Shown piece by piece: positions 9,308 through 19,064 of a stretch of 64,000 nt of DNA. Made by a program: the position numbers and the translations under genes. Numbering within the stretch: the stretch's first letter is position 1; the number at the start of each line of letters is the position of its first letter. Below the pieces are notes generated by a model. That model worked only from the letters and a program-made list of their open reading frames with translations, ran no database searches and was not told the DNA's origin. The DNA comes from Nitzschia sp. DOCU1 (lineage: Eukaryota > Bacillariophyta > Bacillariophyceae > Bacillariales > Bacillariaceae), in the NCBI GenBank assembly GCA_951394045.1, contig OX595985.1:5146001-5210000 (forward strand), written 5' to 3'.

Positions 9308-12300
9308 ATGAAGACGGCCTACAACAACCACGAGTACGCCAAGAAGGTTGCGTTTTTGTTGACGCAAGCGGCGCATGTCAACCCTCCGCCGATTCCGTTC
9401 CGTCGTGAGAAACCGAAGGAGGACGACGAGATCGTTGGAGAGGACGAGAAGGTCAAGAAGATCAAGATCAAGCTCGACCCCAAAGACAAGGACTCGGAAG
9501 AGTTCGAAAGCCGCTGTTTTATCTTCGAGAACGGCGATGCGGAACGATGGGCCAAGTGGAGGATCCAGTTCGAGGAACTCATTCGAGATGTCCCCCTGGA
9601 CACCGGCGACAAGAAGATCAAGTACGCCCAGATGCTATTGGGTGGAACGGCGAGGGAGAAGTTCACGAACAAGGTGGCGGACCTGCGATTCAAGGACGAC
9701 AAGATGGCATCTGAGGACACGTTCAACGAGACGATCCAAACGATGTCGCGAGACTACTTCGGGTCTGAACACGCCTATCGCAGGCAAAAGCAATACCTAC
9801 GCTACCATGTTTTTATGATGGAAATGTCCCTAGCCGACTTCCGCGCTGAGCTCCTACGACAGAACAGGATGTTGGCCCACTTTCCGATCCCTGAAGACAA
9901 AACAACATGTGAGCCGTTCGACGACGACGAGCTCGTGGAAATACTTGATCGGGCGAAGAGGATTGAGTGGCAAAGAGACCTACTCACCTCTAACATCGAC
10001 CCTTTCAGTATGAGGCTCGATGAGTACTACAAGTACCTCGAGAAACTCGAAGCCAAGCACGTCTTTGACGATGCGATGCGGCAAGAGAAAAAGAACAAAG
10101 AAAAGAAAAAAGAAGCCGGCAAGTCCGAAGGCGAAAGCAAGGACGGCGGCAAGAAACGAAAGCGAGGAAAAGACCGCAAGAAAGGCGAGAAAGGCGACCG
10201 AAAGGAAGCCTGTAAGCACTGCGGCAGGTTCCATCCGGCCCCTGACGACAAGTGTTGGAGTCTCCCTGGCAATGCCAAAGACCGACCGAATAAGCGTCCG
10301 AGAGGCAACGGCGAGAACATGTTTTCGGCGCTCCAAATGGAGACAGTCGTCCAAGCCCTCGCCAGGAAACAGTCTAAGAAAGACAAAGGTAAAGCCAAAA
10401 CAAAAAGGCAAGTAAGCTTCCAGCTGCACAAGCAGGCAGACAGTAGCAGTAACGAAAGTAGCGATTCTGATAGCGACTACATGGACTGCAATAGCGAAAA
10501 CGAACATAGTTTTGCTATTCGAACGTCACGCCCTGGAATAGAGCCGAATAGGAAAATTGCCAGGCGGCTAACTACAGAAATAGTCGTCGAAGCTTTAAAT
10601 CCTAGAGGTGAATCCTACGTCCTTAGAACTCTCCTAGACACGGGTACTAGTCGTTCCATTGTTCTTAAGAACTTTGTGACGCTTAGCCAGCTAGTTCCTA
10701 CTGGAAAACGAGTTACTACTTGGACGACTATGGGCGGCAAATTCAAGACGGACAAAGTCGCAATGATCCGCTTCAGAATCCCCGAACTCTCGACTAGTAA
10801 GGAAATTCATTGGCCATGTCACGTCGACGAGCATACAGATCGCGAAGACTCACCTTACGACCTGATTCTAGGACTTGACCTATTAGCCGAATTGAAGTTT
10901 GTACTCGATTTCGAGAAACGAACGGTGCGATGGGGCGATAGCGAAGTCGAGATGAAGGAACGTGGTGTTGTTACGGATCCAGAGGCACTACAGCTTCTGT
11001 ACGAGATGTCTCAAGACGCCCCCGTTATCCAAGCGGCGGAAGAACGACAAGCTAAGATCCTTGACGCCGACTACTCCAAGGTCGAGATGGAAGAGTTCGT
11101 TGACTCACTCGACTACTTAACTAAGGAGCAACGAGCGGAGCTACTAGCTGAACTGAAGCAGCACCCTACACTATTCGGTGGCGGATTAGGTAAACTTAAA
11201 ATAGATCCAATTCGTCTTGAGTTAAAAGAAGGAGCAAAGCCGTATCATGCTAAGCCATTCGGCATTCCTCATGCGTACGAACAAACGACGCGCAAAGAGA
11301 TCGAACGATTCGAAAAACTTGGAATCTGGAAGCGTGTCAACCAATCCACATGGACGGCCGGCACGTTCATTCAACCGAAGAAAACGGGCGATGTGCGCGT
11401 ACTTACAGATTTTCGGAAACTCAACGAATATCTTGTGCGCAAGCCGCACCCACTGCCTAAAATCAACGAGTTGTTGCAAAAACTCCAGGGCTTTAAATGG
11501 GCAACGGCTATTGACCTCAGTATGGGCTATTATCACATTCCAATGGATAAGTACAGCCAAGGCCTCCTTGGTACTGTAATGCCGTGGGGCTTATATCAGT
11601 ACCAGGTGCTGCCGATGGGTATATCCAATGCCCCTGATATTTTCCAGAGTATCATGATGCGTCTCCTTGGTGACCTGGAGTACGTACAAGTGTACATGGA
11701 TGATATTTTGATAACGAGCAAAGGCACATTTAGCGACCACGTCGCCAAGCTGAAAGAGGTCCTCGCACGACTCGAACAAGCCGGTTTCCGCGCTAACGTA
11801 CGCAAATGCAAATTTGCTGCCGACCGCGTTGAGTACCTCGGCTACGAGATCTCCCGTGACGGTATCCATCCCCAACCTAAGAAAGTGGAAGCGATACTAA
11901 AGATGCAGCCGCCGCAGACGAAGCGACAACTGAGACGTTTCTTAGGCATGGTAAATTACTACCGTGATATGTGGCGGAAGCGATCGCACATACTGGCGCC
12001 GCTGACGGCGTTATGTTCCAAGTCAGTCCCGTGGAAATGGACTCCCGAATGCAATGAATCATTCGAATCGATTAAGCGAGCAGTAGCGCGAGAGACGCTG
12101 TTGAACTTCCCCGACTTCAATAAAGAATTCCACATATATACGGATGCTAGCGATTATCAGTTGGGCGCCGTAATTATGCAAGATGGCAAACCATTGGCGT
12201 TCTATAGTCGGAAGTTGAACTCCGCCCAGAAGAATTATACAACAGGCGAACAGGAACTGCTAAGTATAGTTGAAACGCTTAAGGAATTTAGGAATATTCT

Positions 12301-13759
12301 CCTTGGTCAAAAGCTGGTAGTACACACGGACCACCTAAATATTCTGTACAACAAGATGCCGAGTTCCCGAGTGGTTCGCTGGCGTCTCCTGTTGGAAGAG
12401 TACGGTGCTACGTTCGTGCATGTCAAAGGCGAAGACAATGTCGTAGCGGACACGCTATCGCGACATCCGAATAGTGACCCAGACGACGAGTCGACAGAGG
12501 AAGTTCCCATTGGGAAACAAATGTCGTACTGTATGGCGCATCACCCAATTGATGACGACGACTACGAGATCTCCTATGCCGACCTCGTGACCGCGGAAGA
12601 TATCGCGGCCGAAGAAGGATTCGCACTGAGTCCAAAGGTAGTAGCATACTACCAAAACAAAGACCTCGATCTAATGCGAAAAGCCAGACGAGCTCCCTCT
12701 AAATACACTAAGATCAAACTAGAAGGTGTAGAGGTTCTAGCTAAGTACGGTAAAGTAGTAGTACCGACTGCACTACAAGATAGAATAGTCGAAAGCTACC
12801 ACGACTTGCTACAACACCCAGGCATGACCAGAATGGAAGCGACGATACGCCACGTATTCGATTGGCGAGGGTTGCGAGAGAAAGTCGAGCAACACTGTCG
12901 CACTTGCAAAATATGTCAGTTGACAAAGAAGCAACGGAAAGAGTATGGCCATCTGCCGCCGAAAGAAGCGGAGACAATACCATGGAAGCGCGTGAACGTA
13001 GACATGATAGGACCATATACCGTGCGAACTCCGAAAGGAGTCCGCGAGCTCTTAGCGATGACCATGATCGACCCAGTCACGGGCTGGTTCGAAATAGCAC
13101 CACTGCCTAAACCTGATAGCTACGAGTGCCAGAAGGCATTCGACGCTTATTGGCTGGCGAGGTACCCGAGACCTCAACAAGTGGGCGTAGATAATGGTTC
13201 AACATTTAAACGCTACTTCAACGACTTATGTAAGAACTATGGCCTGGAGAGGAAGCCCTCCACAGAATACAATCCCCAAAGTAATGGCGTAATAGAGCGT
13301 GTACACCAAGTATTAGGAAACGCCTTACGTAATTTCGAACTAGAGGAACGTGAGCTCGACGAATCAAATCCATGGGATGAGTTCCTCACTGCCGCCGCCT
13401 TCGCGATTAGGAGTACACACCATACTACCCTACAGGCATCCCCAGCGCAGTTAGTGTTCGGCAGGGATATGTTTCTCCCAGTACAGTTTGTGGCAGACTG
13501 GGCGCGTATTAGGCTACGCAAGCAGAAGATCATTGATGCTTCTAACAAACGAGAGAATTCAAAGAGAATCCATCATCAGTACAATGTCGGCGATCGCGTG
13601 CTGCTCACTACACCCGGAAAGCTACCGAAAGTACGGAGTCCACGTACGGGACCCTACGACGTAGTGAATGTACATGACAATGGAACCGTGACCATTCAAA
13701 ATGGCCCCGTACAGCAACGAGTTAACATCAGACGGATTACACCGTACTGGACAAAGTAA
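9308..13759 (+). CDS. gag-pol: GYP1 gag-pol polyprotein
   Basis: 1483 residues from ATG 9308, only 25 bases after the 5' LTR. The gag part (to about 340) ends in a lysine-rich stretch and a zinc knuckle variant [15 protein letters not shown] at about 302, spacing C-x2-C-x3-H-x6-C. Protease has LDTGTS at about 443. RT has YMDD at about 796, and RNase H begins HIYTDAS at about 942. Integrase follows with the HHCC finger ([10 protein letters not shown] ... CRTCKIC, about 1164-1200) and the DDE residues in VDMIGPY (1231), VDNGS (1294) and [10 protein letters not shown] (1322). RT-RNase H before integrase is the gypsy order. All catalytic residues looked for are present and the frame is unbroken, so this is probably an autonomous element. 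Confidence 0.95.
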   Translation: MKTAYNNHEYAKKVAFLLTQAAHVNPPPIPFRREKPKEDDEIVGEDEKVKKIKIKLDPKDKDSEEFESRCFIFENGDAERWAKWRIQFEELIRDVPLDTGDKKIKYAQMLLGGTAREKFTNKVADLRFKDDKMASEDTFNETIQTMSRDYFGSEHAYRRQKQYLRYHVFMMEMSLADFRAELLRQNRMLAHFPIPEDKTTCEPFDDDELVEILDRAKRIEWQRDLLTSNIDPFSMRLDEYYKYLEKLEAKHVFDDAMRQEKKNKEKKKEAGKSEGESKDGGKKRKRGKDRKKGEKGDRKEACKHCGRFHPAPDDKCWSLPGNAKDRPNKRPRGNGENMFSALQMETVVQALARKQSKKDKGKAKTKRQVSFQLHKQADSSSNESSDSDSDYMDCNSENEHSFAIRTSRPGIEPNRKIARRLTTEIVVEALNPRGESYVLRTLLDTGTSRSIVLKNFVTLSQLVPTGKRVTTWTTMGGKFKTDKVAMIRFRIPELSTSKEIHWPCHVDEHTDREDSPYDLILGLDLLAELKFVLDFEKRTVRWGDSEVEMKERGVVTDPEALQLLYEMSQDAPVIQAAEERQAKILDADYSKVEMEEFVDSLDYLTKEQRAELLAELKQHPTLFGGGLGKLKIDPIRLELKEGAKPYHAKPFGIPHAYEQTTRKEIERFEKLGIWKRVNQSTWTAGTFIQPKKTGDVRVLTDFRKLNEYLVRKPHPLPKINELLQKLQGFKWATAIDLSMGYYHIPMDKYSQGLLGTVMPWGLYQYQVLPMGISNAPDIFQSIMMRLLGDLEYVQVYMDDILITSKGTFSDHVAKLKEVLARLEQAGFRANVRKCKFAADRVEYLGYEISRDGIHPQPKKVEAILKMQPPQTKRQLRRFLGMVNYYRDMWRKRSHILAPLTALCSKSVPWKWTPECNESFESIKRAVARETLLNFPDFNKEFHIYTDASDYQLGAVIMQDGKPLAFYSRKLNSAQKNYTTGEQELLSIVETLKEFRNILLGQKLVVHTDHLNILYNKMPSSRVVRWRLLLEEYGATFVHVKGEDNVVADTLSRHPNSDPDDESTEEVPIGKQMSYCMAHHPIDDDDYEISYADLVTAEDIAAEEGFALSPKVVAYYQNKDLDLMRKARRAPSKYTKIKLEGVEVLAKYGKVVVPTALQDRIVESYHDLLQHPGMTRMEATIRHVFDWRGLREKVEQHCRTCKICQLTKKQRKEYGHLPPKEAETIPWKRVNVDMIGPYTVRTPKGVRELLAMTMIDPVTGWFEIAPLPKPDSYECQKAFDAYWLARYPRPQQVGVDNGSTFKRYFNDLCKNYGLERKPSTEYNPQSNGVIERVHQVLGNALRNFELEERELDESNPWDEFLTAAAFAIRSTHHTTLQASPAQLVFGRDMFLPVQFVADWARIRLRKQKIIDASNKRENSKRIHHQYNVGDRVLLTTPGKLPKVRSPRTGPYDVVNVHDNGTVTIQNGPVQQRVNIRRITPYWTK

Positions 13760-13784
13760 CCGAACTGTTCCATAGGGAAGCGGG

Positions 13785-14401
13785 TGCCATACCCCACAGA
13801 GACGCATAAATAGTTTAGTCCTTTTAGTCATATACGCTGGTAGTCTTAGTAGTCGTAGACGAACGGAGTCGTCCGCTGGACGGATGACGTACAGACGGCT
13901 AACGGACGCGGACGCGAACGAACGATGACGTCGTCGCTGACGGCGCACCGACGCAGCGATCAAAGGAGTCACAGCGTTACACATGGAAGCGCTCTGTAGT
14001 ATATTGCATAGTAACATTCGACTAACTCATAGAGTCCCTTGCCAACGGAATGCCTACAATCTAAGTAGTAAATATTCATCGCCCAATAGAGGAGATGTAC
14101 TTAGGGCAAGGAAATAATTCAGACCATGGGTATCGAGGAGTCGTAGCTAGCCAAGACTTGGGACGCCTAGTTACGGGCGACGCTATCGGCGAATCGACAT
14201 ATTCGAATAAATAAATATATGCGCGTTATTTACGCGCGGGGAAAGTCGTTCACAAAATGAACGACCGGTTGCAAATATTTGAAAGACAAAAATCCTTCCT
14301 CTCGTCAATCTTGTTGTTGGAAGTCAAGCTAATAGAACATAACATAGGTCTCACAATTATCATCGTCTTTATTTCTTTATCGTCACCCCCGGGATAGGGC
14401 A
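13785..14401 (+). repeat. GYP1 3' LTR
   Basis: Reads the same as 8666-9282. It is preceded by the purine-rich tract agggaagcggg (about 13774-13784), the likely polypurine tract for plus-strand priming. Confidence 0.92.
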
Positions 14402-14412
14402 CCCCCCCGCCC

Positions 14413-14562
14413 GCTGACCGACTAGATCCATGGTCTACCGGCGTGGTGTGGGCCCCAGCTACTGCCCAGTAACTAGGTCGCCAAACCACCAACAGCTACT
14501 ACTACCTTATTATCAAGTTTACAGTGCCCGAGAGTGAGCGACTGGCCAAAGCGGCGCAGCCG
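14413..14562 (+). repeat. YR1 repeat B2 (right end of YR1)
   Basis: Second copy of B1. It is separated from A2 by GYP1 plus a C-rich spacer. Right after it the sequence resumes as gypsy integrase of GYP2. Confidence 0.88.
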
Positions 14563-14848
14563 CATGTTTCTTGATATCCCGCTGCAAGCCGACCTTGACG
14601 CACTACAGCAACGACGACAAGTCCTTGTCGACCGTAATCTTGCCAAGGCCAATCAACGTCGCATCCGTCATGATTATCAACCAGGACAGCGCGTTTTCGT
14701 CAAAGCTATCAATCCTGGAAAGCTTCAGTTGCGGTCCCAGGGTCCATTCGTGATTCAACAAGTACACACCAACGGCACCATCACTATTCGCAAGACGCCT
14801 CACGTTACAGAGCGTCTCAACATCAGGCGTGTTTTCCCCGCACCATAG
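14563..14848 (+). pseudogene. GYP2: C-terminal end of a Ty3/gypsy integrase
   Basis: The frame, open through the YR1 junction, reads MFLDIPLQADL right after B2, then NLAKANQRRIRHDYQPGQRV, INPGKLQLRSQGPFVI and VTERLNIRRVFP. This is the C-terminal, SH3-like region of gypsy integrases from microalgae. It stops at TAG 14846-14848. The upstream part of the protein is missing here because YR1 inserted in it. The rest should lie left of 2601, where only a short match is visible. Confidence 0.75.
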
Positions 14849-15219
14849 TTGCTGGGTTTTGGCCGATCTCTTTCTCTACTCATGCTAGCTACTGGGGTTG
14901 CTATCATAGAGGGGGAGAGTGCAGTATCCCGGGCGAAATGCCCGTGACTGCTACCTATGGTTCCAAGGTATGAACCTAGGTCTACGTACCCATGAACCTA
15001 GTTACGGTCATGGGATCCTAATCTTGAAGTAGTAGCTTCGGAGCTCCTCCGGAGCTCCTCTAACGTATGGTCATAATTCTATTTTAACCTCTTTCCACAA
15101 GGATAGGTCAGAACCCCACATACTGGCTGGCGCGAACGCACGCCCCACTGCCCCTTCGCCGTACCGCGAAAAGCTCTGTCCGTCACTGCGGACCGCCCCA
15201 CTGGGCATCACCGGGCTTT
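14849..15219. other. GYP2 3' end: polypurine tract, start of a 3' LTR, unassigned DNA
   Basis: Sixty bases after the integrase stop, agagggggagag (about 14908-14919) looks like a polypurine tract, followed by an LTR-like start tgcagtatcccggg at 14920. No partner LTR is in the window, so the right end is unknown. The rest contains a small hairpin (gggcgaaatgccc), a short tandem (cggagctcctc twice near 15040-15060) and GC-rich DNA that should include the 5' flank of the glycosyltransferase gene. No coding sequence is supported. Confidence 0.5.
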
Positions 15220-15412
15220 TGTTAAAGTCAGACGGAAGTGAAAGACACAGAGATGATGAGCAATCTAATTTATGAGTAGATTGCGAGTGTTTTGAATGTG
15301 GCGGGAAATCCCGTTTGAGTTTGGCGCGCTCGGCAGACAACGGATCTTTGTGACTGGCCGGTGCTTGCTGGAAAGGATGCCGGCATGCCTGACGTGGCAT
15401 GTGGAATCAACA
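15220..15412 (-). repeat. COP-A 3' LTR
   Basis: 193 bp, reads the same as 20318-20510. The pol frame runs through the adjoining purine-rich tract into this LTR and stops at 15270. Confidence 0.93.
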
Positions 15413-18400
15413 CACCCTCGCAGTGAGCATTGGCAGTCTTCGACGATGCTGGAGGAGTGCAAAGATACGCAGATGGATGACCGCTGTTGGGGTCATTTGC
15501 AAGATATTGCGGACGCATTTTCTGATGGTGTGCGGCCGAATGGTGCTTGGTGAAGTAGTCGGCAAGATTCGTTGTTCCGGGAGCCCATTTGACAATAAAC
15601 TGTTGTTGGGTGATGCGGTCACGGATCCAGTGGTATCGCATGTCGATGGCGCGGGAACGTTGTTGTTTGATGGTGTCGTTGGCAATACCGGCAGCGGTGG
15701 AATTATCGGTGGTAACTGGTGTGGCGGGCTGTGGGTGTCCCATGTCGTGGAGAGTGTTGCGCAGAATTGTGCCCTCTTTCATGTTGACGAAAAGGCCCCC
15801 TGTTTCGGCTTCGGCGGCGGAAGATGCAACGTGGCGGAGGATGCCCGTGGGGTTCAATATTGCCCCATTATTGATGGGCTGTTTGGGCGGCTGATTGTCC
15901 AAGTAAAAGTGACCGCCCACTCTGCTGCGTCCCTGGCCTGCATTTAAATAACCGGCGTCGCTGTGGATTGCGAGGATCATGTCGCTGGCATAGTATTTTA
16001 AGATGGCGTCCGGGTGGGTGGCACAGTAGTCCAAGAGGCGGTGGATATCGGTGTTGGTTGTCTCGGTGGCTCGGCTTTGGTCGGAGGCAAGTTCGCTGAG
16101 TGCGACGAGCGTGGTGTTGTCCACGGCCCGGCCGTAGTAGAGCAGGGTGCCGACAATCTTTTGGATGCGGAGTCTGCCTTTGGGGCTCAATTTCGGTGCC
16201 GTATCAATTGGGTCCGTGAGTTGGACTTTGACGCCAAACTGGGGGGCATTGAAGCGATGGGGGGAATGTTGTGGTCGGCTGGGCATCGGATGGTTGTACT
16301 TGGCCAGTGTGGCAGCAATGTAGCCTGGCATGCTGAGTTCCACGGTACGTTTGTCGTAGTCCCATTTTAGGGAAATCCCGCAGAAAAGTGCAGCATCCCA
16401 ACCGGTACTCACGCCTTCGTAGTATTTTTTCAGAATGCTGAGCAGGTGATCCGCGTGCTCTTTGCCCACATATTTGATTGCAAAGTCGTCAACAACCAAC
16501 ACGAAGCTGATCGGTCGGAATGAATGGAGCCAAAGGCCAGGAGTATGGCGGGCAGTGTAGTACCCGTATTTTGCGAGGCGTCGTTGGAGCAAATCATTGG
16601 CAAGTTTTCCGGACTGCGGCAAGCCATACATGCCTTTTTCAATGCGGACATAAATGAATCCGTTGTGCACGAGAGGTAAGAGTTTGTATTCCTCGATGAT
16701 TTCTTGGGGGACCAAATCGATTGCAATTCTCATGAATTCTGGCCTGTCCAGTGGCGTATTCAGATAGAAATTTTTTACATCGGCGCAGACACATTTGGCA
16801 TCGGGAGTCGATAATACGCTGTTGAAATGGAGCTTGGCTGTGGTAATGTCGGCAGTAGGAGCGCTCGTGTCGCCAGGATAGTCGATAAGGTTGCCGCCGA
16901 CTGTTAGCCGTGTGCGCTCAGGTTCTGATTTCTGGGGTCGCAAGGTGCAGACAAACCGGGCGTAGGTCACGGTGCGGTCTTTTGGGACGTCGTGTCTGGC
17001 AATGAATTTGAGAGTGTCGGTTCCGGCGACGCGCCCTCCTACGCCTTGGGCGAGTCTGCCGAATTCGTTGGCAGCGGATTTACTCCATACGGTTTTTGTG
17101 GCTGGATTGGTGATGAGTTCGCGATATTCCATGCTTTTGCCGGTGATAGGGTCGATGACTGAGTTGGCAAAATAATAATCAACCGGGTGCGTGGGCGGTG
17201 GGGCGAGGAACAGATCCGATAGTGGCGCATCGGGGATTGCTTGGGACGGGATGATGGCGGCTTTGTGAGCTGCTTCGATCAAATGCGGGGTCACCCTCGG
17301 AGCGTGTGGCGTCGTGTGGGGGCTGTCTTCGACTACATGCGGGGTCACCCTCGGAGCAGCTGGGGTCATGGATGGATCGGTGGCAAGGCCAAAGATTCTG
17401 GCTAGTTGTTGGAGTCCTCGCATTGTGTCCTCACCGTAGAGGAATGGAGTCGCTGGATGAGGATTTTCGATGGCGTGGATGAGGTCGCGAGCGGCATGTG
17501 TGGCGGCGTCAGCTGACGAGAGCGCGGGCATCTTTATTGCCGTCGGAAAAAATTCGACAGTATCGTTGATCCTGGTCGCCTGGGTTTTGGGGATGAAGAC
17601 GCGGTAGCACCGGTAATGGTTCATTGCGGGTCCTACGTACCATCCGAGATCGCCGTGGGTGCCCCATGATGGTCGCTTGTCTGATTTGTTATGGGCAACG
17701 ACGCGGATTCCTGGGGGAGCCATGGGCGTGCGATTGTAATCGAAGTTGCCATGCAGCTGGGCATAGGCCGATAGGCGTGGATTAATGCGAGATTGGCGCA
17801 GCAGGTTGAGGCTAATTATTGCCTGATCGACGAGTTCGTTCCAGAGGTATAGGGGGAAATTGGGATCAGTGGTGCAAAGGCCCGCAGTAAAATGATTCTT
17901 GAATGTTCGGATGGCTCTTTCGGCGGCGTTGCGGCGGTGAATCCCAGGGGGTGCTAGCTGATAATCAACCGTTTCTTGCGCCATGAAGTCCTTCAGAATG
18001 GTGCTGGCTTCATTGTCCAGGCGTTGCAGGCGAGGGCGGAGGCCACGACTGACGAGGAGGCCATGCAGTTTCTTGTAGGCTCTGAGGATTTCTTTTGCAG
18101 TGCGGTCCGAGATGGGTTCTGCTAAAATTGCGTTGCTGTCATACTCATAGAGGATCATGAGGTACTTTTTGCCAGTGTGCGATTGTACTGGGAATCGGCC
18201 GGTTTGGTCAGTGTGGATGGCGCCTGAAGGAACGGACGAGACTTGGTCGATGGCGGCGTAGACGAAATGGGTTCGGGTGCCATCGGTGATGGCTGGGCTC
18301 GGGTTGAAGTCGTCATCGGTCATGGGACTACTGGCGGGTTGTTGCTCGCAATTTCGAGTGCTTCGGAGATTTTTGCGTTGCTGGTCCAAGTGGCCAAGAG

Positions 18401-19064
18401 CCGTGGCAATAGATTTGGGCAAATGTCGCCGGACATTGTCGGCGGTGAGTGCGGGCCACGTAGTAAAGTGGTTGTTCTGAATCGCCTTGAGTAATGTAGA
18501 AACCGAGGGAGAAAACAAACTTGCGTGTAGGAATTGCATGATCTCGCTTGTAGTGCTGGTAGGAAGCACTAAGTTGGCAACAGGGGTAGGCATAGTCGAT
18601 AGGGGAAGTCGGTAGAGGCCATTGTTGTCACGGTACCCCTGATACAGGTGCTCGCCTTCGTCGCTGGCGATATGGCAGTGTTTTGCATCAAAGGTGATGG
18701 TACAGCCAGAATCTGCGATGACGCCGACTGAAAGGAGGTCGTGTGTGTCCATGCTGGGGAACAAATGTGCATTGCGAGCCGTTGCAGGTAGTTTTGGAAG
18801 ATTAATTGTTCCGGTGTGGCTCGAGTGCATGGTTTCACCAGTGGCAGTGTGGACAGAGAGACTGGGGTTGGTACGAGGGTGAACGGGCTGGATGTTAATG
18901 CAGCACTTTGTGATTTTACGGGCGAAGTGTTTGGAGGCGCCCGAGTCAAGAGCTGGATCGTTAGGATCTGGAGTTGAAGTATCTATGGGTTGCAGACTAG
19001 AATACATAATAAGGTCAGCACTAGGATTAGTGGTGTATTCTGTATTTTTTGTCGACCCGAAGAG
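15270..19064 (-). CDS. pol: COP-A pol: protease - integrase - reverse transcriptase - RNase H
   Basis: The frame follows directly after the gag TGA (19065-19067), and the first ATG is at 19007. From that Met there are 1245 residues. Protease has ALDSGASKHF at about 20-25. The usual integrase HHCC finger is not seen; instead there is an LHASLFSPS...LTADNVRRHLP block. The integrase core shows HTDQTGRF, LQRLDNEAS and RRNAAERAIRTFKNHF (D, D, E). RT has MYGLPQSGKLA and the active site VLVVDDF (plus-strand 16483-16494, about residue 840). RNase H has IHSDAGYL, AEAETGG and TTDNSTAAGIA. Integrase before RT is the copia order. The last 48 codons lie inside the 3' LTR. The frame is intact. Confidence 0.93.
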   Translation of the reverse strand, partial: LFGSTKNTEYTTNPSADLIMYSSLQPIDTSTPDPNDPALDSGASKHFARKITKCCINIQPVHPRTNPSLSVHTATGETMHSSHTGTINLPKLPATARNAHLFPSMDTHDLLSVGVIADSGCTITFDAKHCHIASDEGEHLYQGYRDNNGLYRLPLSTMPTPVANLVLPTSTTSEIMQFLHASLFSPSVSTLLKAIQNNHFTTWPALTADNVRRHLPKSIATALGHLDQQRKNLRSTRNCEQQPASSPMTDDDFNPSPAITDGTRTHFVYAAIDQVSSVPSGAIHTDQTGRFPVQSHTGKKYLMILYEYDSNAILAEPISDRTAKEILRAYKKLHGLLVSRGLRPRLQRLDNEASTILKDFMAQETVDYQLAPPGIHRRNAAERAIRTFKNHFTAGLCTTDPNFPLYLWNELVDQAIISLNLLRQSRINPRLSAYAQLHGNFDYNRTPMAPPGIRVVAHNKSDKRPSWGTHGDLGWYVGPAMNHYRCYRVFIPKTQATRINDTVEFFPTAIKMPALSSADAATHAARDLIHAIENPHPATPFLYGEDTMRGLQQLARIFGLATDPSMTPAAPRVTPHVVEDSPHTTPHAPRVTPHLIEAAHKAAIIPSQAIPDAPLSDLFLAPPPTHPVDYYFANSVIDPITGKSMEYRELITNPATKTVWSKSAANEFGRLAQGVGGRVAGTDTLKFIARHDVPKDRTVTYARFVCTLRPQKSEPERTRLTVGGNLIDYPGDTSAPTADITTAKLHFNSVLSTPDAKCVCADVKNFYLNTPLDRPEFMRIAIDLVPQEIIEEYKLLPLVHNGFIYVRIEKGMYGLPQSGKLANDLLQRRLAKYGYYTARHTPGLWLHSFRPISFVLVVDDFAIKYVGKEHADHLLSILKKYYEGVSTGWDAALFCGISLKWDYDKRTVELSMPGYIAATLAKYNHPMPSRPQHSPHRFNAPQFGVKVQLTDPIDTAPKLSPKGRLRIQKIVGTLLYYGRAVDNTTLVALSELASDQSRATETTNTDIHRLLDYCATHPDAILKYYASDMILAIHSDAGYLNAGQGRSRVGGHFYLDNQPPKQPINNGAILNPTGILRHVASSAAEAETGGLFVNMKEGTILRNTLHDMGHPQPATPVTTDNSTAAGIANDTIKQQRSRAIDMRYHWIRDRITQQQFIVKWAPGTTNLADYFTKHHSAAHHQKMRPQYLANDPNSGHPSAYLCTPPASSKTANAHCEGVLIPHATSGMPASFPASTGQSQRSVVCRARQTQTGFPATFKTLAIYS

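Larger units (their letters stand above)
8666..14401 (+). mobile_element. GYP1: intact Ty3/gypsy LTR retrotransposon
   Basis: 5736 bases with LTRs at 8666-9282 and 13785-14401 (617 bp each, TG...CA) that read as identical. Flanks are ccccc at 8661-8665 and 14402-14406, consistent with a 5-bp target duplication, although the site is a C-run and cannot be read uniquely. One long gag-pol ORF fills the interior. Identical LTRs and an intact ORF point to a recent, possibly active copy. It lies in the A2/B2 spacer of YR1. Confidence 0.93.
2601..14562 (+). mobile_element. YR1: PAT/Ngaro-like tyrosine-recombinase retrotransposon (DIRS order), split by GYP1
   Basis: The element has the split-direct-repeat layout of PAT/Ngaro-like DIRS-order elements. 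A1 is 2601-2783, three ORFs follow, then B1 (8323-8472), A2 (8473-8655) and B2 (14413-14562). A1 equals A2 over 183 bases and B1 equals B2 over 150 bases. The gypsy element GYP1 occupies 8666-14401 between A2 and B2. Without it, A2 and B2 are separated only by a C-rich spacer of roughly 17 bases. As expected for tyrosine-recombinase insertion, there is no target duplication. Coding capacity is a gag-like protein, RT-RNase H and a tyrosine recombinase, with no DDE integrase. It appears to have inserted into an older gypsy integrase (GYP2). Confidence 0.85.
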
